A stretch of 10,251 nucleotides of DNA. It comes from Bacteroidota bacterium (GTDB taxonomy: Bacteria; Bacteroidota; Bacteroidia; Chitinophagales; Saprospiraceae). Under the pieces are notes generated by a model, which did not search any database, was not told the DNA's origin, and worked only from the letters and a program-made list of their open reading frames with translations. This document shows, one piece after another, positions 7,401 to 10,251 of this stretch. Every line of letters starts with the position of its first letter. Within the stretch, counting starts at the first letter, position 1. Where the stretch lies: NCBI GenBank assembly GCA_024277695.1, contig JAJRUR010000277.1, positions 1 through 10,251 of the forward strand, read 5' to 3'. A program made the position numbers and the translations under genes.

Positions 7401-7936
7401 ACACAAAACGCAGTATAAAAGATTTTTTGTCTTACAAACTTTACCCCAAAGTCTATCAGGAGTACTATGATCACTACCAAAAATATAGCGTAGTCCATCG
7501 TCTTCCGAGTACGGCGTTTTTCTATGGATTAGCTCCCGGCGAAGAAATCATCGTCACCATCGAACAAGGTAAGACTCTCCTGATCAAATACCTGAGTATG
7601 GGACATCCCAATGAGGCCGGTATGCGCAAGGTAAACTTTACGCTCAATGGTCAGCGAAGGACTATCGAAGTGCGGGACTTGCAAAGCGATACAAGTATAG
7701 TAAAAAATGCCAAGGCCGAGCAAGAAAATGATATCGGGGCACCATTACAAGGCAAGCTGTCCTCAATCCTAGTACGTCAAGGCGACAAGGTAGCACGCAA
7801 CCAAAGCCTGTTTACGATCGAAGCGATGAAAATAGAAAGTACCATCAGTGCCCCTCGCTCCGGTACTATCACCAAAATTGTTTTAAAAGAAGGCGTATTG
7901 CTGGAGCAAGATGATCTGGTTATGGTAATCGAGTGA
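4487..7936 (+). CDS. pyc: Pyruvate carboxylase (biotin-dependent, single chain)
   Basis: A complete 1149-residue enzyme of the usual length for single-chain pyruvate carboxylase. It carboxylates pyruvate to oxaloacetate with ATP and bicarbonate, refilling the TCA cycle in the cytoplasm. Domain order: biotin carboxylase at about 5-455, with the glycine-rich ATP loop AGGGGRG (165-171) and EVNPRIQVEHTVTEQ; carboxyltransferase from about 530 (YTDTTFRDAHQSLLATR, likely metal ligand D544), with the carboxylated lysine K717 in CIKDMAGL and metal-binding H746 and H748 in HLHTHD; a conserved PYC/OADA and allosteric linker region at about 830-1075; and a biotinyl domain with biotinyl lysine K1115 in EAMKIES, 35 residues from the end. 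All key residues are present and no frameshift is seen. Residue roles are assigned by family analogy. The ATG at 4487 begins directly at the conserved MIRSIKKLLVANRSEIAIRV. No Shine-Dalgarno is visible; nine T precede GACATG. The gene appears transcriptionally separate from the acyltransferase operon (147-base gap), though read-through is possible. Confidence 0.97.
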   Translation: MIRSIKKLLVANRSEIAIRVFRAAAELEIETVAVYTYEDRYSLHRYKADEAYQIGPDEEALKPYLDINEIIRVAKNCGVDAIHPGYGFLSENIDFVRRCKQEGIIFIGPSADVMASLGDKIQAKELAREAGVPLIEGSIQAMTDQDALLATAKKIGYPVIIKSSAGGGGRGIRVAHTAEELLSMYQEAKTEALKAFGNDEIFVERYLHNPRHIEVQILADQHGQLVHLFERDCSVQRRFQKVVEVAPAKNLKTQTKQKLYDYALAIAKKAKYTHAGTVEFLVDQQENIFFIEVNPRIQVEHTVTEQVTGIDIVRAQILIAMGYRLEDNPISIEGQKSIKCKGFAIQCRITTEDPANGFKPDYGTIIAYRSAAGFGIRLDGGSTYVGAKISPFYDSMLVKVTAWGRSLEGTARKMKRALREFRIRGVKTNVGFLLNLVQHEDFQKGNTHINFINEHLYLTQSPEGKNRGTKLLRYLSNVIVNGHPDIKSVDPKIRFRKPQVPEYKKYTPYPDGSKQQLDQMGPEAFAKWIAAQNQILYTDTTFRDAHQSLLATRMRSYDMLQVAEPFAKAHAKDLFSMEVWGGATFDVCMRFLKEDPWRRLTEIRKAVPNILLQMLLRASNAVGYTSYPDNLVERFIIEAWNDGEGIDVFRIFDSLNWVEAMKTSIRTVRNETNALAEVCICYTGDVSNPNEKKFDLRYYIDLARQLEDEGAHILCIKDMAGLIKPRAATELITALKSAVDIPIHLHTHDTSSIQAASYLCAIDAGVDIIDVAISSMSGLTSQPNFNSIVAMMQGHPRERQMDLQSLHAFSTYWEDIRPIYHPFETELKAGTAEVYQHEIPGGQYSNLRPQARGLGLEDQFETIKKNFVIANELFGGLIKVTPSSKVVGDMAMFMTSNQLSKEDILTKGDTLSFPDSVKALMRGDLGQIKGGFPPKIQKIILKDEPAYTDRPNAHLQAIDFDKEFKLFTQTFDTKRSIKDFLSYKLYPKVYQEYYDHYQKYSVVHRLPSTAFFYGLAPGEEIIVTIEQGKTLLIKYLSMGHPNEAGMRKVNFTLNGQRRTIEVRDLQSDTSIVKNAKAEQENDIGAPLQGKLSSILVRQGDKVARNQSLFTIEAMKIESTISAPRSGTITKIVLKEGVLLEQDDLVMVIE

Positions 7937-7970
7937 GCACATGTTCCGCTCGACCATTGTCCCCGATATA

Positions 7971-9107
7971 TTAGACCGGCAACTCGATTGCAAAGCTCGT
8001 CCCGACTCCTGCCTTGGACTCTTTTACATAGATTTTGCCTCCGTGGTATTGCTCTATGATACGCTTAGCAAGTGACAAACCGAGCCCCCAGCCGCGTTTT
8101 TTTGTAGAATAACCGGGCTCAAAGACCGTTTTGAATTTGGATGTGGGGATACCCGCTCCGGTATCGGAGACTATCAGCTGTACTTTATTCTTCTTCCGGG
8201 TGACGGAGATTTGGATCTCTCCTTTTTGACCTACAGCATCAACGGCATTTCTCAAAAGATTTTCTATGACCCAATTGAACAGTGGGGGATTGATCTTGGC
8301 AGAAATGGATTTTGGACTATTCAGCGTGATCCGGATACCTGCTGATGATCTGCGCGCCATATAAGCGATGTCTTTATCGAGGTGTGGTATGATGTTCTGT
8401 TCAGTAAGTTCGGGCTCTGAACCAATTTTTGAAAATCGATCGGCGATGAGCTCCAGTTTTGACACATCATTTTCCAACTCGTGGACGATTTCCTGCGTCT
8501 CCGCATCAGCTTCGTGGGTCAGTTTTAGGGTTTCGATCCAACCGATGATAGCACTGATCGGTGTACCCAGTTGATGTGCTGTTTCTTTGGCCATGCCTAC
8601 CCAAACTCGGTTTTGTTCTGCTTTTCGCGCAGCACTAAAACCCATATACCCCGCCAAAATAAAAGCCGATATGAGCAAAAATTGAAGATAGGGCAGATAC
8701 CGCAGTAAGGTCAGTATATGCGAGTTAGTATAGTATATGGTGCTCGCATATCCCATACCCCCTTCAATCGGAGGAGGTCCATTTTGTTTTATCTTATCCA
8801 AAACTTTTTTAAGATAGACCCTGCTCGTGTCTTTGAAATTTTGGCTCTCCGAAATCTCTCCTTTTTCATCGACCAAGATGATGGGGATTGTCGAGTTGGA
8901 GGCTGTAATATCCGCAAAGAGCGTCAGATCATCGTCACTACTGCTCTCGTTAAATTTGATGAGCGCCGTCTTCCAAATCTCTACTTTCTTTCGCTCCTCT
9001 TCTTTGAGTTTTTCTACTAAGTAATTGGTATAAAACATCGAAATCCCTACGATGAGCAGGCCGGCGACAGCAAGCCAAATTTTCCAGGTAGATTTGTCAG
9101 TACGCAT
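7971..9107 (-). CDS. Membrane sensor histidine kinase with AHQLGTP H-box
   Basis: A 378-residue two-component sensor kinase. An N-terminal membrane segment (about 8-27) is followed by a region of about 110 residues, probably extracytoplasmic, starting with a charged helix (EKLKEEERKKVEIW). A second membrane segment (about 139-157) leads straight into the phosphoacceptor helix. The H-box is MAKETAHQLGTPISAIIGW with His178. The ATPase domain shows the N-box IENLLRNAVDAV (281-292), G1 DTGAGIP (315-321), FEPGYSTKK (329-337) and G2 GWGLGLSLAKRI (339-350). No HAMP, PAS or receiver domain is seen. The residue after the phosphorylated His is Gln179, not the usual Glu/Asp; this HQLGTP form is a recognised Bacteroidota type. 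No response regulator is adjacent, so it looks orphan and its signal is unknown. It converges with pyruvate carboxylase (34-base gap) and diverges from rlmN. The start at 9107 gives a normal short basic N-terminus before the first membrane helix. Confidence 0.93.
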   Translation of the reverse strand: MRTDKSTWKIWLAVAGLLIVGISMFYTNYLVEKLKEEERKKVEIWKTALIKFNESSSDDDLTLFADITASNSTIPIILVDEKGEISESQNFKDTSRVYLKKVLDKIKQNGPPPIEGGMGYASTIYYTNSHILTLLRYLPYLQFLLISAFILAGYMGFSAARKAEQNRVWVGMAKETAHQLGTPISAIIGWIETLKLTHEADAETQEIVHELENDVSKLELIADRFSKIGSEPELTEQNIIPHLDKDIAYMARRSSAGIRITLNSPKSISAKINPPLFNWVIENLLRNAVDAVGQKGEIQISVTRKKNKVQLIVSDTGAGIPTSKFKTVFEPGYSTKKRGWGLGLSLAKRIIEQYHGGKIYVKESKAGVGTSFAIELPV

Positions 9108-9294
9108 TTGGACACAAGATATAGAACTTGTCCTAAAACATTACATATGACCTGAACAATTTCTATCCTTTTCGATCTACTACCTCGCCTATCCACGGTC
9201 TCCCGAGGCCAACACTATCTCGACTACCGCTATACCGATCCGCATCCGGTCATAAGACAATAACCCACGTAGCCCAACAAATCAAAAATATACC

Positions 9295-9302
9295 GACCTT
9301 TG
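9295..9302 (+). promoter_or_regulatory. -7-like promoter element directly before the rlmN start
   Basis: GACCTTTG at 9295-9302 matches the Bacteroidota -7 element TAnnTTTG at all but the first base. It is followed by CAGC and then the ATG at 9307. If transcription starts about four to six bases after the element, the message would begin at or next to the start codon, making it leaderless or nearly so. No clear TTTG at -33 was found. The rest of the 199-base gap (9108-9306) shows no gene, repeat or strong hairpin. Confidence 0.45.
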
Positions 9303-9306
9303 CAGC

Positions 9307-10251
9307 ATGGACCAAAAACCTATAGACCTACGCACGTTGGATATCAACGCATTAACTTCGATCCTCCAGGGCCTAAATGTAAAAGCATTTCGCGCAAAGC
9401 AGATCAGGGAGTGGCTGTGGAAAAAAGGTGTAACGGATATTGACCGGATGACCAATCTGAGCAAAGCCCTCCGCACAGAATTGAAGCAGCATTTTCGGAT
9501 ATACCCCATAGTCCTAAATCTACAACAGCAGAGCAAGGACGGGACGATAAAATTCAGATTTGAACTCCACGACGGACTAGAGATCGAGTCAGTCCTCATT
9601 CCGGTAGTCAAAGATCATCGCTACACCATCTGTGTATCCTCCCAAGTAGGCTGTAGCCTGAGTTGTGCGTTTTGTGCCACAGGCAAGATGCAACGCATGC
9701 GCAATCTGGATGCCGCAGAGATCTATGACCAAATCCGCTTGGTCGGCCAAGTCTGCAAAGAGGTCTATGGTCAACCCATCACCAATATCGTCTATATGGG
9801 TATGGGTGAGCCGCTGCTCAATTATCGTCAAGTACTCCGAAGTATCCGTATAGTCTGTTCGGCATGGGGACTCCATATGGCAGCTCGTCGAATTACTGTC
9901 AGCACCGCCGGAATAGCTAAGATGATCCGCAAGCTCGCAGACGATGCGCCACGTGTCCATATCGCCCTGTCCCTCCACGCCCCTGATGATGTCAAACGCT
10001 CCCGGATTATGGCCATCAATGAACAAAATAATATCGGAGTACTGATGGAAGCGCTGCACTACTTTTCACAACACAGTAAGGCTAAGATCTCCTACGAATA
10101 CATAGCCCTACGAGGATTTAACGATAGCCCCGAAGATGCCCGTGCATTGGCCAAACTTTGCAAAGCATTTTCCGTACATGTCAATATCATAGAATACAAT
10201 TCCGTACCGGGTATAGATTTTTCTGCCACACACACCAAGGAGTTGGAAGAA
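9307..10251 (+). CDS. rlmN: RlmN, dual-specificity 23S rRNA/tRNA adenine-C2 methyltransferase (3' end outside window)
   Basis: A radical-SAM enzyme that methylates C2 of A2503 in 23S rRNA, and A37 in some tRNAs in E. coli. The first 315 codons are present and the frame is open to the last base; a full protein is usually about 345-385 residues. An N-terminal accessory domain (about 1-95, with FRAKQIREWLWKKGV) is followed by KDHRYTICVSSQVGCSLSCAFCATG. This holds the CxxxCxxC iron-sulfur motif (C116, C120, C123) and C109, equivalent to E. coli C118. Further RlmN signatures are NIVYMGMGEPLLNY, RRITVSTAGI, HIALSLHAPDD and YEYIALRGFNDSPEDA. The methyl-carrying C-terminal cysteine lies beyond the window. 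The ATG at 9307 is supported by the family N-terminus and the promoter-like element just before it. Cfr is an alternative radical-SAM methylase, but the RlmN-like N-terminal domain and housekeeping context favour RlmN. Confidence 0.96.
   Translation, partial: MDQKPIDLRTLDINALTSILQGLNVKAFRAKQIREWLWKKGVTDIDRMTNLSKALRTELKQHFRIYPIVLNLQQQSKDGTIKFRFELHDGLEIESVLIPVVKDHRYTICVSSQVGCSLSCAFCATGKMQRMRNLDAAEIYDQIRLVGQVCKEVYGQPITNIVYMGMGEPLLNYRQVLRSIRIVCSAWGLHMAARRITVSTAGIAKMIRKLADDAPRVHIALSLHAPDDVKRSRIMAINEQNNIGVLMEALHYFSQHSKAKISYEYIALRGFNDSPEDARALAKLCKAFSVHVNIIEYNSVPGIDFSATHTKELEE

Noticed and set aside
9160..9300. Possible small ORFs in the kinase-rlmN gap (for example MRIGIAVVEIVLASGDRG on the minus strand)
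   Set aside because: They are very short, with no recognisable content, no initiation signal and no neighbouring gene to support them.

Overview
The window looks like a chromosomal segment of a member of the Bacteroidota. The evidence is the protein families (DUF3347 plus a small heavy-metal-binding lipoprotein, an AlgI-type MBOAT ending in FIYFQF, a histidine kinase with an AHQLGTP H-box), start codons without clear Shine-Dalgarno sequences, and a near match to the Bacteroidota -7 promoter element (TAnnTTTG) directly before rlmN. A Saprospiria-like lineage is possible but is only a guess. No rRNA, tRNA, CRISPR array, insertion sequence or phage gene was seen.

Layout. (1) 1-599, plus strand: the end of a DUF3347 protein and a small His/Met/Cys-rich lipoprotein, the tail of a copper or heavy-metal handling operon. 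A good intrinsic terminator follows (618-654), then a second hairpin and a possible broken micro-ORF in the 285-base gap. (2) 885-4339, plus strand: a two-gene operon with an 11-base gap, encoding an AlgI/DltB-like membrane O-acyltransferase and a fatty-acyl-AMP ligase fused to an acyl carrier protein. (3) 4487-7936, plus strand: a complete 1149-residue biotin-dependent pyruvate carboxylase. (4) 7971-9107, minus strand: a membrane sensor histidine kinase, convergent with the carboxylase across only 34 bases. (5) 9307 to the window end, plus strand: the first 315 codons of rlmN, divergent from the kinase across a 199-base gap.

How the genes work together. The metal pair and the acyltransferase operon are the only groups that clearly belong together. 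The second repeats the logic of the Gram-positive Dlt system: an AMP-forming ligase loads a carrier protein, and an MBOAT passes the acyl group across the membrane. Here the ligase is of the fatty-acid (FAAL) type, and ligase and carrier are one polypeptide. The sequence therefore suggests a compact machine that activates a fatty acid, holds it on phosphopantetheine and transfers it to an unknown extracytoplasmic acceptor. No DltD/AlgJ/PatB-like partner, acceptor or phosphopantetheinyl transferase is in the window. Pyruvate carboxylase, the kinase and RlmN are housekeeping or regulatory neighbours with no visible functional link to it.
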